From: Alteromonas genovensis
Lineage (GTDB): Bacteria; Pseudomonadota; Gammaproteobacteria; Enterobacterales; Alteromonadaceae
Assembly: GCF_010500895.1 (NCBI RefSeq)
Contig: NZ_JAAAWO010000013.1
Location: forward strand, 51,428 to 115,427
Direction: 5' to 3'
Length of the DNA: 64,000 nucleotides
The notes under the pieces were generated by a model. It was not told where the DNA came from and did no database searches. It saw nothing but the letters and a program-made list of their open reading frames with translations. Below are positions 9,532 to 17,575 of the stretch, piece after piece. Each line of letters opens with the position of its first letter. Position 1 is the stretch's first letter. Made by a program: the position numbers and the translations under genes.

Positions 9532-9984
9532 TTAACGATGAATTGTTATTTGGTCTCCAACCTTCACGTTGTGATTGGCAAACCACCCTTGGTTCATTTC
9601 CAGTGCGTACAGTACCTTTTTCGATGAGCCTACAGATTCTAGGCTATGAGGCATCAAAGGTTTTATATCAGTAATGACACCGTTTCTGTCGATAAATGCT
9701 ACGTCTAAGGGTATAAAAGTGTTCTTCATCCACATACCCGCGTACTTCGCGGAATCAAAGGTGAAAAACATTCCACAATCTTCACATAATTCTTTTCTAA
9801 ACATAAGCCCCTGAGCACGCTGCTCAAAGGTTTTTGCGTACTGAACGTCGTATTTTTTATCACCCATGGTAATTGAGATACGATCAAAACTGACTTCGTT
9901 CATTTTAGCAACGGGGTCCACCTGCGCCTGCACGCAACCAGCCGATAAGCAAATAACCATTAATACAAAGAGAAGCTTGTTCAT
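9532..9984 (-). CDS. DUF192-family exported protein, probable lipoprotein
   Basis: DUF192 proteins are small exported domains of unknown function. The N-terminus is a signal peptide ending in a lipobox-like LSAGC (Cys about residue 17), so lipid anchoring is likely. Family core: QRAQGLMFRKEL, GMFFTFD, MWMKNTFIPLDVAFID and VLYALEMNQGWF. A CEDC pair lies just before GMFF. Same strand as lysC, 63 bases upstream of it, so the two may share a transcript. Confidence 0.88.
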   Translation of the reverse strand: MNKLLFVLMVICLSAGCVQAQVDPVAKMNEVSFDRISITMGDKKYDVQYAKTFEQRAQGLMFRKELCEDCGMFFTFDSAKYAGMWMKNTFIPLDVAFIDRNGVITDIKPLMPHSLESVGSSKKVLYALEMNQGWFANHNVKVGDQITIHR

Positions 9985-10370
9985 TAGATTTTCCTATAGG
10001 GTTAAAAAGACGACAATGTCGACTGGTTCGTGTTGGCCTTCACTGTACATTCCCGCAGTGGTTTGTGTGCTGTTTAGACAAGGCAGATAGTGGCTGTCGC
10101 AGCGGGTTAAGGCAAAACCACCTGGCAAGATTAATAGCTCTCAGGCGCTGCCTGAAAAGGGCATGGTGAAAAAACGCAAACCAAAAACTCATACAAAAAA
10201 GGTTATCTCGCCCTTATAACTTGTGAAATAGTTTATACATTAATCTTAGTAACATCCAATGATGCCGCCGTGCATACAAATTAATGTTTTTCAAAGTGTC
10301 CTTATTATCACAGACACATAAAAAGGTATGCCACTATCTGCGCTTACCGTTTTGATCTTTATTATTTTGT
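9985..10370. other. Non-coding 386-base region upstream of the DUF192 gene
   Basis: No convincing gene. A short hairpin TCAGG/CCTGA lies at 10141-10155, and other GC-rich complementary patches lie in 10090-10160. On the minus strand it could be the leader of DUF192-lysC. I compared it by eye with lysine, cobalamin and GEMM riboswitch consensus elements and could not match any. Confidence 0.4.
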
Positions 10371-11123
10371 CTATGGGACTTTATCGACTCCGTCCATAGA
10401 ATCGAGGATAGCTTGCAACACTCCACTATCCTCTAGAATATCAACTTGTTGGTTAAATTGGATTATATAACGTCGTAACTCAGAGCTGTCGTGACATAGG
10501 AGACTGTCATTTTGCTCATAAAAAAATGATGTATCGTCATATTGCAGTGGTTCACTTTTAACAAGTTGCAAAAGGGGAAGAGCATCTGGAATATAGTCTA
10601 AGAAAGCATCTATGCGCCCCCTAAGAATCATTTCATGGATTTCAGAACCGCCCTGCAATGGAATAAGTGTGTGATGGGAAAGTGTTTCGATCTTGCCACC
10701 GAACGTATTTCCATGACGAAAGCCAATCCGCATTTTTTTGGCTGAGGGATGAAGGATAATATCAGCACTTAATAATTCGAGCCCAAAGAAATAGGCTCTA
10801 GCAATATATAGAGGCTTACTTTCAATAACGCGTTCGCTGTGCTGATAAAGGTTTTTACTTCCAGGAAACAGGCAATCGCTTTTTCTATCATTGAACCGAG
10901 ACACAGCTCTTAAAGCATGTGAAAAATGAAATTCAGTGGTTGCGGGCATTTGCTTTGTAATTAACTTGATCAATTTACTGTATGGCACATCATCTGAGCG
11001 TTTTTCAAGAAGGCCAGGAACGTTGTAAACCGAAACATCAATAATTCTCTCTGAATCAGAGGCTCCACAGGGGAGTAAGAACATTAAGACGAAAATTATA
11101 AAAAACAAAAAACGCACAGCCAA
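10371..11123 (-). CDS. Periplasmic solute-binding-like protein (SBP family 3 type)
   Basis: A 250-aa exported protein with signal peptide (VRFLFFIIFVLMFLLPCGAS). The layout resembles the amino-acid-binding (SBP_bac_3) family: DVSVYNVPGLLE at the start, ALRAVSRFNDRKSDCLFPG in the middle, IGFRHGNTFGG and RGRIDAFLDYIPDALPLL further on. No permease or ATPase gene is adjacent, so a stand-alone sensor or binding protein is more likely than an ABC transporter component. Ligand unknown. It lies on the same strand as mltF, 190 bases downstream of it. Confidence 0.7.
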   Translation of the reverse strand: MAVRFLFFIIFVLMFLLPCGASDSERIIDVSVYNVPGLLEKRSDDVPYSKLIKLITKQMPATTEFHFSHALRAVSRFNDRKSDCLFPGSKNLYQHSERVIESKPLYIARAYFFGLELLSADIILHPSAKKMRIGFRHGNTFGGKIETLSHHTLIPLQGGSEIHEMILRGRIDAFLDYIPDALPLLQLVKSEPLQYDDTSFFYEQNDSLLCHDSSELRRYIIQFNQQVDILEDSGVLQAILDSMDGVDKVP

Positions 11124-11314
11124 ACCTTTCCACTAACAACATCAAGAAATATTAGTCTATCGCAAAAATGATAGCTCTGAAGGAAAAGTGACATTAATTT
11201 CTCACTACCACAACTCATACACCCTAAGAGTAAGTAATGGTGTGAGTGCGATTTACCCATTTCAGACTTTTAGGAGGTTGATGGTCTTGAAATTATCGAT
11301 GTATTTTTCATCCA

Positions 11315-12748
11315 TTACTGCAGCTCATTTTCTATAATATGCTGATACTCACGAATTCGCTGCACGTACCTTACAGGCTCAGTACCACGGGCGTAGCCAT
11401 AGCGTAAATCTTTGTAATATCGCTTTTCGCTAAGTAAGGGCAATACTTGCTTCATATCGGCCCATTTATGGGGGTTCAAATTAAGTTTGCGCGCCAAAGT
11501 TTGCGCATCGTGTAGATGGGCACGGCCTACGTTATACGCAGCTAGCGCAAGCCAGGTGCGGTCAGGTTCTTCCACTTCGTCGACAAATCGGTGGGTTCTG
11601 ATTTTAGCAAGGTAGCGCGCGCCACCAAATATACTTTGCTTAGGATCTAGCCTGTTATTAACCCCTACTTCTTTAGCTGTTTGTTGTGTCAGCATCATTA
11701 TACCGCGCACACCTGTGGGGCTTATTGCATCCGCTAACCAATGGGATTCCTGATACGCTTGTGCCGCTAGTAAGTGAAAGGGTAAGTCATACTTTGCTGC
11801 AGCGTCGCTGAAATACTGGGTATATTCTGGAAACCGCTTTTCAACTCGGCGAATAAACGTACGCGTATCCACATAGTCGAACACCTCAAAAAAACCGTAG
11901 TATTGGTCTAACATGCTCTCTAAACGACCGCTTTTCTCGTATTCGAGATACCAGTTATTGAGTTCAGCACTGAGCCCTGTACTAGCTTTATGTAACATCC
12001 ATGCTAAATTTTCGCTTCTGGCAAGGTTAAAAGGAGCGATTAACTCTGGGAAGTACCGGCGGTTAAGATCGACAATATTAGAGTCGGCTACACTACAATC
12101 AATTTCCCTCTGCCATACCTTGTAAAGAATTTGCTCGGTGGATAATTCTGAGCTCTCCACCCAGCTAAGCGTTGGGTATTGTTCTTGTAACTCTTTAAGT
12201 CGCTCACTGTAGGCCGTGCCCTCGGCCACCATTATGTTAAGCCCTATTAGCTCATCTATGGTTTCTGGCTGGACATTATCTCGCCGGCAAACCACCTGCT
12301 GTGTAATATCTTGATAGTTAGGCCCAAACACAAACTCCTTTGCTCTTGCTTTTGTTTGAGTGAGTCCCGCCGCAGCAATATGCCCTTCTTTGTTTCTCAA
12401 CGCTGCTATCACGGCTTGAATAGAGGGTTTTTCAATTATCTCTAGCTCAACACCTAAGTGAGAGGCAAACGCTTCGGCCATATCAAATTCTGGCCCTTTA
12501 GGCTGAATATCTCGGCTTATAAAGTATGTGGTGGGAGCATTTCGAGTAATCACTTTTAAGACGCCTGACGCCTTAATTTGTGAGATGAGTTCACTTGATG
12601 CGCTATCCGAATTTGCGGGCTTGTTTCCCGTCTTTTGTTCAGCAGTAACAGCAGAATCATTTTCCTGACTGCCATTCGGTGACTTATCACATGCGGCAAG
12701 TGAAAAAACGATTACAATAAAGAACAACATTTTCCATAAAGACTGCAT
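11315..12748 (-). CDS. mltF: MltF, membrane-bound lytic murein transglycosylase F
   Basis: Cleaves peptidoglycan glycan strands to 1,6-anhydro ends at the inner face of the outer membrane. The signal peptide ends in the lipobox SLAAC (Cys about residue 20). Residues about 55-290 form a family-3 solute-binding-like regulatory domain (GVLKVITRNAPTTYF ... GPEFDMAEAFASHLGVEL). Residues about 310-470 are the SLT lysozyme-like domain, with catalytic Glu in AAQAYQESHW, followed by SPTGVRGIMMLTQQTA and LALAAYNVG. The 477-aa length and domain order are those of MltF. It is monocistronic as far as can be seen. Confidence 0.93.
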   Translation of the reverse strand: MQSLWKMLFFIVIVFSLAACDKSPNGSQENDSAVTAEQKTGNKPANSDSASSELISQIKASGVLKVITRNAPTTYFISRDIQPKGPEFDMAEAFASHLGVELEIIEKPSIQAVIAALRNKEGHIAAAGLTQTKARAKEFVFGPNYQDITQQVVCRRDNVQPETIDELIGLNIMVAEGTAYSERLKELQEQYPTLSWVESSELSTEQILYKVWQREIDCSVADSNIVDLNRRYFPELIAPFNLARSENLAWMLHKASTGLSAELNNWYLEYEKSGRLESMLDQYYGFFEVFDYVDTRTFIRRVEKRFPEYTQYFSDAAAKYDLPFHLLAAQAYQESHWLADAISPTGVRGIMMLTQQTAKEVGVNNRLDPKQSIFGGARYLAKIRTHRFVDEVEEPDRTWLALAAYNVGRAHLHDAQTLARKLNLNPHKWADMKQVLPLLSEKRYYKDLRYGYARGTEPVRYVQRIREYQHIIENELQ

Positions 12749-12906
12749 TGCGACTACCTTATCTATCCTGTCTTAAGCCTCAAAAGCAACGTTATCACTT
12801 TAAGCAAGGCGCTAATTAAGAAATACAACCGTATAGCACATATCTCTATTTTGCAATTTAGCGGCAATATACGCGTTCACTACACACAACCTTTCAACAA
12901 CACGCC

Positions 12907-13863
12907 CTAGTTAACATTAGCCGTTGACGCTTCTGGCAAATCTTTTTCAGGGCGAATATGCATAAAGCTGGCAAAACGAGGCTTTCCCGAATTGGTATAC
13001 CCATAAAATTTATACGTAACCCACTCACCAATCTCTGGCGGGTGCCGCCGCTCGCTGTTTGAAAATCCGCTACCAAGTTTAAATTGAACGCCATCGGCCC
13101 GCTCTACTAACAACGAGCCCATCATGGTTTTAAATTTGCCCTTTCCCTTAATATGGGCAATAACCTTTGCCTCGCTATCTTGATGGCGCTTAAGCTTGAG
13201 TAAATGGGCGCTGCGACCATCAACATATCGAGCCTGGCGATGGTGAAGCATAAGCCCCTCCCCGCCAGCATCTACCACACTGTTTAACTTTGCTTGTAAG
13301 GCTTCATGGGTGTGCAGCACAAATTGAGGCATTGCGAGTAGCGCTGGGCTGGTTACTGTGTCAGTAAGTCGCTTTATCTCTTTTGCTCTTTGTTCAAAAG
13401 GCTGCATGAGCAGCGGCATATCAAACACCATAAATTTTATTTTCTCCCAGCGCTCGTCAGGAATGTCAGTAAGCACAATAGACGCTGTATCTTCAAACTT
13501 ACCTCGAGCAAGCCACAGCTCGCCATCTAGCGTAGTGTTTGGCCAAGCCCGCGTAAACCATTTTGGGGCATGAATAATATTGCCCTTTCGAGTGAGAAGC
13601 TCTGTTCCCGTCCATCTTGCTCGAATGCCATCAAGTTTTTCACTTATCAAATAATCGCTAAGTGCCATAGTATGGTGAGACGCGGTGTATAAGTTTGCCG
13701 TCTGTGTAGGTGCTCGCTGATGAACATCACCGAGCGTCTCGGCACTTACGGTTGTGACTGCTGCTATCCATACCAGTATCCCTAATGCCCATGCTAATAG
13801 TAATTGCCATTCAAATTTGCATGGCATAAATGCCCGTCCATTACTCCGTTTACTTGTGCTCAC
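12907..13863 (-). CDS. Exported ATP-dependent DNA ligase (LigE-type)
   Basis: Seals nicks with an ATP-derived lysyl-adenylate. Motif I is EKLDGIRARW with the nucleophile Lys at about residue 76; motif III is MVFDMPL; motif IV GGEGLMLHH; motif V LLKLKRH. A short OB-fold part follows (GSLLVERADGVQFKLGSGFS). There is no zinc finger or added DNA-binding domain, as in minimal Lig E enzymes. A hydrophobic segment at residues 19-41 ending in VSAETLG is a signal peptide or anchor, so it should act in the periplasm. The GTG start is supported by AAGGAG six bases upstream. It is flanked by mltF and a divergent DUF4198 gene. Confidence 0.9.
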   Translation of the reverse strand: MSTSKRSNGRAFMPCKFEWQLLLAWALGILVWIAAVTTVSAETLGDVHQRAPTQTANLYTASHHTMALSDYLISEKLDGIRARWTGTELLTRKGNIIHAPKWFTRAWPNTTLDGELWLARGKFEDTASIVLTDIPDERWEKIKFMVFDMPLLMQPFEQRAKEIKRLTDTVTSPALLAMPQFVLHTHEALQAKLNSVVDAGGEGLMLHHRQARYVDGRSAHLLKLKRHQDSEAKVIAHIKGKGKFKTMMGSLLVERADGVQFKLGSGFSNSERRHPPEIGEWVTYKFYGYTNSGKPRFASFMHIRPEKDLPEASTANVN

Positions 13864-14100
13864 ACCCCACTCCTTAAAAAACTGTTTAGTCAGGTTAAGC
13901 GTATTGATATCAGTTATTAAATATACTGTGCTTCAGGTGGGTTCTGCCTGTTGGGCTAAGTTTTGCAGAAATGAGTGAATAGAATTAAGGTAAGGTTAAG
14001 GGATATAATATTGGGGGTGTTGTGCTGTACTAAAACATGTATGTTTCTGTGGAACCGTCTTTTATTGGTGAGCTATTAAAACGAAAATGGATATGAATAT

Positions 14101-14943
14101 ATGAAAGCACTAACAATACAAAAAGCACTTATTGAAAGCCTAACGGCGCTCGCGGTAGCAGCCTACGCGCCCTTTTCATTGGCCCATGACTTTTGGCTTG
14201 AGCCGACGCAGTTTCATTTTGAGGAGGCATCACCAGTAGCAGTGCAGTTTAAAGTAGGTCATAAAGAAGACATTGATAGCTGGAATTTAACGTGGGATAA
14301 AATAGTGGCTCTTCGCAACTACACCTCAACAGGTGTTGAGGATATGGCAGCAGGCATTATTCCCAAGTCTAGTTTACTACCGGGGGTGGCTAAAACCTCT
14401 ACGCTGCAAGCAGGCAGTTATATTATCGGCTTTGAAAGCTATCACAGTACAAGCGTGCTAAAAGCAGACAAATTTAACGACTACGCTAAAAAGGAAGGGC
14501 TTAAAGAAGTCGTTGAGTATAGAAAAGACAAGGGCCTTGAAGGCTACGACGGAGAAGAACTGTACTCCCGAAAAGCAAAAGCGATTGTACAAGTGGGAGA
14601 AACACTTACCGACAACGTTACCAAGCCTATTGGTCATACACTAGAAATTGTCCCCCTTAGCCACCCTTTCACATTAGGCGAAGATAACAGCCTCACCGTT
14701 CAAGTGCTTTTCAAAGGCAAGCCTTTACAAGATGCATTAATAGATTCAGTTCCCCTTAAAAATGCAACTCACGAAACCCAATCATTCCTCACTGATGAGA
14801 ATGGACAGGCTACATTTACATTCAAAGCCTCTGGCGCAGTTAAGCTAAATTGCGTGTGGGGAGTGCCACTTCAAAGTAATATCAAAGCTGACTTTGAAAC
14901 GTATTTTTCAAGTCTTACGTTTACAGTAAACCGCGAAAAATAA
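14101..14943 (+). CDS. DUF4198-family exported protein
   Basis: The signal peptide ends in PFSLAHDFWLEP; the HDFWLEP start of the mature protein is the DUF4198 hallmark, and its N-terminal His may bind metal. The rest is predicted beta-rich: a middle domain (VQVGETLTDNVTKPIGHTLEIVP) and a C-terminal Ig-like part (VQVLFKGKPLQDALI, GQATFTFKASG). Family members are often near nickel, cobalt or TonB uptake genes; none is adjacent here. It stands alone, 237 bases from the divergent ligase gene. Function unknown. Confidence 0.82.
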   Translation: MKALTIQKALIESLTALAVAAYAPFSLAHDFWLEPTQFHFEEASPVAVQFKVGHKEDIDSWNLTWDKIVALRNYTSTGVEDMAAGIIPKSSLLPGVAKTSTLQAGSYIIGFESYHSTSVLKADKFNDYAKKEGLKEVVEYRKDKGLEGYDGEELYSRKAKAIVQVGETLTDNVTKPIGHTLEIVPLSHPFTLGEDNSLTVQVLFKGKPLQDALIDSVPLKNATHETQSFLTDENGQATFTFKASGAVKLNCVWGVPLQSNIKADFETYFSSLTFTVNREK

Positions 14944-15019
14944 TGCAACGACAGTGCGCTGACGCTTCAATCCGCCATCTCGATTTGAGTGGCGGAGAGC
15001 AAACCACAACCTGCCCTAG

Positions 15020-15424
15020 TTAGGGTGATGCAGATAGCTTTTGTTTGTATTCACTGAATAGCCATTGTGACGCTTCATCAAAATCGGTGAAAAACAAATA
15101 GTCCATATGTTTTAATTCAGGGATTCTTTGAAACATCATTCCGCGGATAACAGGGCCTTTATATACATACGCCTTGGCTATTAGTCCCATTTCAGGTAGG
15201 CGATTTACAATGTGTTTTACCATATCGAACGCGTCAGGCGTTGCCCCTTCAACCTCGCTTATATCTACGAGCAAAGCGAAAGGTTTCATGTTTGAACCCA
15301 TGACTAGCTTAAAAAGGCGCTCTCGATACTCTTCAGCACTACGCCCATTAAAAACGCCATACAGCTTACTAGTTATTACTCCATCGTTATAACTTATTGA
15401 TAAGGTGCTTAGTTTTTTATGCAT
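15020..15424 (-). CDS. STAS/SpoIIAA-like cytoplasmic protein
   Basis: A 134-aa protein. I start at ATG 15424 (MHKKLSTLSIS), which has AAAGG six bases upstream; a longer TTG frame to 15487 lacks a ribosome site. The pattern (GVITSKLYGVFNGRSAEEYRE, FALLVDISEVEG, YVYKGPVIRGMMFQRIPE, YLFFTDFDEASQWL) suggests the alpha/beta STAS or SpoIIAA-like fold that carries anti-anti-sigma or lipid-binding domains. No adjacent anti-sigma factor; the hybrid kinase gene downstream ends at 15566 on the same strand, upstream of this gene. Assignment is by fold impression only. Confidence 0.6.
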   Translation of the reverse strand: MHKKLSTLSISYNDGVITSKLYGVFNGRSAEEYRERLFKLVMGSNMKPFALLVDISEVEGATPDAFDMVKHIVNRLPEMGLIAKAYVYKGPVIRGMMFQRIPELKHMDYLFFTDFDEASQWLFSEYKQKLSASP

Positions 15425-15565
15425 CGCCAACCTTTGTCGTTCATTTCCATTGCAATCATAGTCGATAGAAAGCGTGAAATAAATCAACGCCCTAATGTTT
15501 AACTTAAACTAGTCAATTTTTAACGAATCACCTAAACAAAGGCTGCTTTTCAACAGGACACACTT

Positions 15566-17323
15566 TCAGCCAAGATGGCCCTCGATTACTGTAGACAGTT
15601 TTTTGCTGTCCACGGGCTTTGTTATATAGCTACTCATTCCCGAGGATAGCGCCTTGTCGATTTCATCTGACACTACCGATGCTGTGAATGCCACAATAGG
15701 GGTATTTACACCTTTATTACGCAATTCTAATGTCGTTTCAGCCCCCGTCATTTCTGGCATTTGTAAATCCATTAGAATAAGGTCAAATGCCTTCTGAGAT
15801 GCAAGTAATAAAGCCTCTCCTCCACTGCTAGCAAGCGTAACGCTTACACCTAAATCTTCTAACAAGGACTGCGCTACCACTCGGTTGATCTCATTGTCAT
15901 CTACCACTAACACCGAGCCTCGACTCATATCTACTAAACTTTTTTCTTGGTCGATAAGTTGGGTACTGTGGCTGGATTCTGTTGTTGGCTCTGCTGCTGG
16001 CTCAATAGCTGTGTCTACCTCTTTTTTTGCCAGCGTGAATGCTAGTTCAAAGCTGAAAGTGCTGCCTTTACCAACTTCGCTGTTTACAGAGACATAACCG
16101 CCCATTGCTTCTACCAAACTTTTGACAATTTGAAGGCCTAAGCCTGTTCCGCCATGAGTGCGATTTATACTGCTATTTGCTTGAGTGAACGCACCAAAAA
16201 TATCAACTTGCTCAGACTGCTTAATTCCTTCTCCAGTATCGATGACAGAGAACTTTATGGCTTGCTCACGGGATGAAGCAGTAACACGCTCAACCACTAA
16301 CGATACACTGCCCTGTTGCGTAAACTTGATGGCGTTACTAATTAGGTTATTCAGTATCTGCGATAAGCGAACTGCGTCGCCGAATACGTTGGCACTAACG
16401 TCATCAGCAATACTTGAGTTAAGGGCTATATTTTTGTTTTGCGCAAGTTGATAATAAAACGATACACAGGATTGCACTGTGGAAACTAAATCAAACGGCG
16501 CTGATTCTAAAGAAAGCTTTCCCGCATTGAGTTTCGAGACATCCAATACATCGTTTAATATACGATTTAACGATATCCCTGACTGTTGAATTCGCTCTAG
16601 ATTTGGCCTAGCGCTTTCGCTAATCTCTTTAGATAACACAACGTCAGTAAGCCCAAGAATTCCATTTAAGGGAGTGCGTATTTCGTGGGACATAGTGGCT
16701 AAAAAGCGAGCCTGTGCTGCAGATGCCTTTCGCTCTTGCGCAAGAGCGTGGTTAAGTTTTATTGTTTTGGCATTACTTTCAATTAACGCAGCTTCCAACC
16801 GGCTCACCAACTGATAGATAAGTATTGATACCACAACATTTGTAATGCATAACCTTACCCACATTCCGTGATCGTACGCTCCATCGTAAAACGGTACCAA
16901 AAAAGTACTGCCTGCAATTATAGCCATAGAGCCGAGTCTCCACCGCCCAGTAAGAAACACGATGGGAAACACAGCCATTAATGGTATCAGGGATGCAGGC
17001 AAAATTCCGTTGACCACTATTATGATAGGAGCTGCAGGACACGTAGCTAATGCCCACATCTTAGCGATTGAAGCACTGCTGCTTTGAAAATACAGTGCAG
17101 CGCAGGAAGTAACTAAAGACCAAATACCGATACAAAGCGCGATAACAACATTGTCAGGACGCGCGAGCACAATAACGACAATAATAATGGCCGAAAAGAA
17201 TGCCATTAATTGAAAGCCTCCTCTTCGAAGTGACTTCCTGATTATTTCGGCGGAAGTTTCAGACCCCTTAATATTGGCAGGTATCTTATCCGCAAGTGAT
17301 TTGTCTAGAGAGGCCTTTGCCAT
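15566..17323 (-). CDS. Hybrid sensor histidine kinase with C-terminal receiver
   Basis: A membrane-bound phosphorelay sensor of unknown signal. About five hydrophobic segments fill residues 38-172. A coiled coil follows, then HisKA with the phosphorylated His213 in ATMSHEIRTPLNG, HATPase with NLISNAIKFT, DTGEGI and GGTGLGLQIVKSLVEAMGG, a linker rich in Glu/Thr/Ala, and a receiver domain (VLVVDDNEINR, acceptor Asp in ILMDLQMPEM, Lys in ITKPVD). No HPt domain or partner regulator is adjacent. It is a single gene, with a STAS-like gene downstream on the same strand. Confidence 0.92.
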   Translation of the reverse strand: MAKASLDKSLADKIPANIKGSETSAEIIRKSLRRGGFQLMAFFSAIIIVVIVLARPDNVVIALCIGIWSLVTSCAALYFQSSSASIAKMWALATCPAAPIIIVVNGILPASLIPLMAVFPIVFLTGRWRLGSMAIIAGSTFLVPFYDGAYDHGMWVRLCITNVVVSILIYQLVSRLEAALIESNAKTIKLNHALAQERKASAAQARFLATMSHEIRTPLNGILGLTDVVLSKEISESARPNLERIQQSGISLNRILNDVLDVSKLNAGKLSLESAPFDLVSTVQSCVSFYYQLAQNKNIALNSSIADDVSANVFGDAVRLSQILNNLISNAIKFTQQGSVSLVVERVTASSREQAIKFSVIDTGEGIKQSEQVDIFGAFTQANSSINRTHGGTGLGLQIVKSLVEAMGGYVSVNSEVGKGSTFSFELAFTLAKKEVDTAIEPAAEPTTESSHSTQLIDQEKSLVDMSRGSVLVVDDNEINRVVAQSLLEDLGVSVTLASSGGEALLLASQKAFDLILMDLQMPEMTGAETTLELRNKGVNTPIVAFTASVVSDEIDKALSSGMSSYITKPVDSKKLSTVIEGHLG

Positions 17324-17491
17324 TGAATTCCACTTTACAATTCTTAAATGCTTAAACGTTTAAATATTTTTCAAGGCTTGAGTATAGGCTATATGCACAA
17401 CATGTAAATTAGCCGTAAGTCACGAACAGAAGCTTCTTGGATACTAAAAATGTTATTTGACCGGACATATACCTAAGAGCGTGCAAAAAAA

Positions 17492-17515
17492 AAGCCCCAA
17501 CTAATGTCGGGGCTT
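17492..17515 (-). terminator. Rho-independent terminator of acnB
   Basis: Stem AAGCCCC / GGGGCTT with a 10-base loop; on the minus strand it is followed by a T-run (the A-run at 17485-17493 of the plus strand). It sits 60 bases after the acnB stop. Confidence 0.9.
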
Positions 17516-17575
17516 CTAAGGGTTAAGCTTGGTTTCAATAAAACGTTGCTTTACGCCAAAAATCAGGCGTTTAAA

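Noticed and set aside
9985..10370. Riboswitch (lysine, cobalamin or GEMM) upstream of DUF192-lysC
   Set aside because: The conserved core boxes of these classes could not be found on either strand by eye.
10371..12748. The solute-binding-like gene and mltF as one split or duplicated gene
   Set aside because: Each has its own signal peptide and full domain, with 190 bases of spacer; the similarity is only at fold level.
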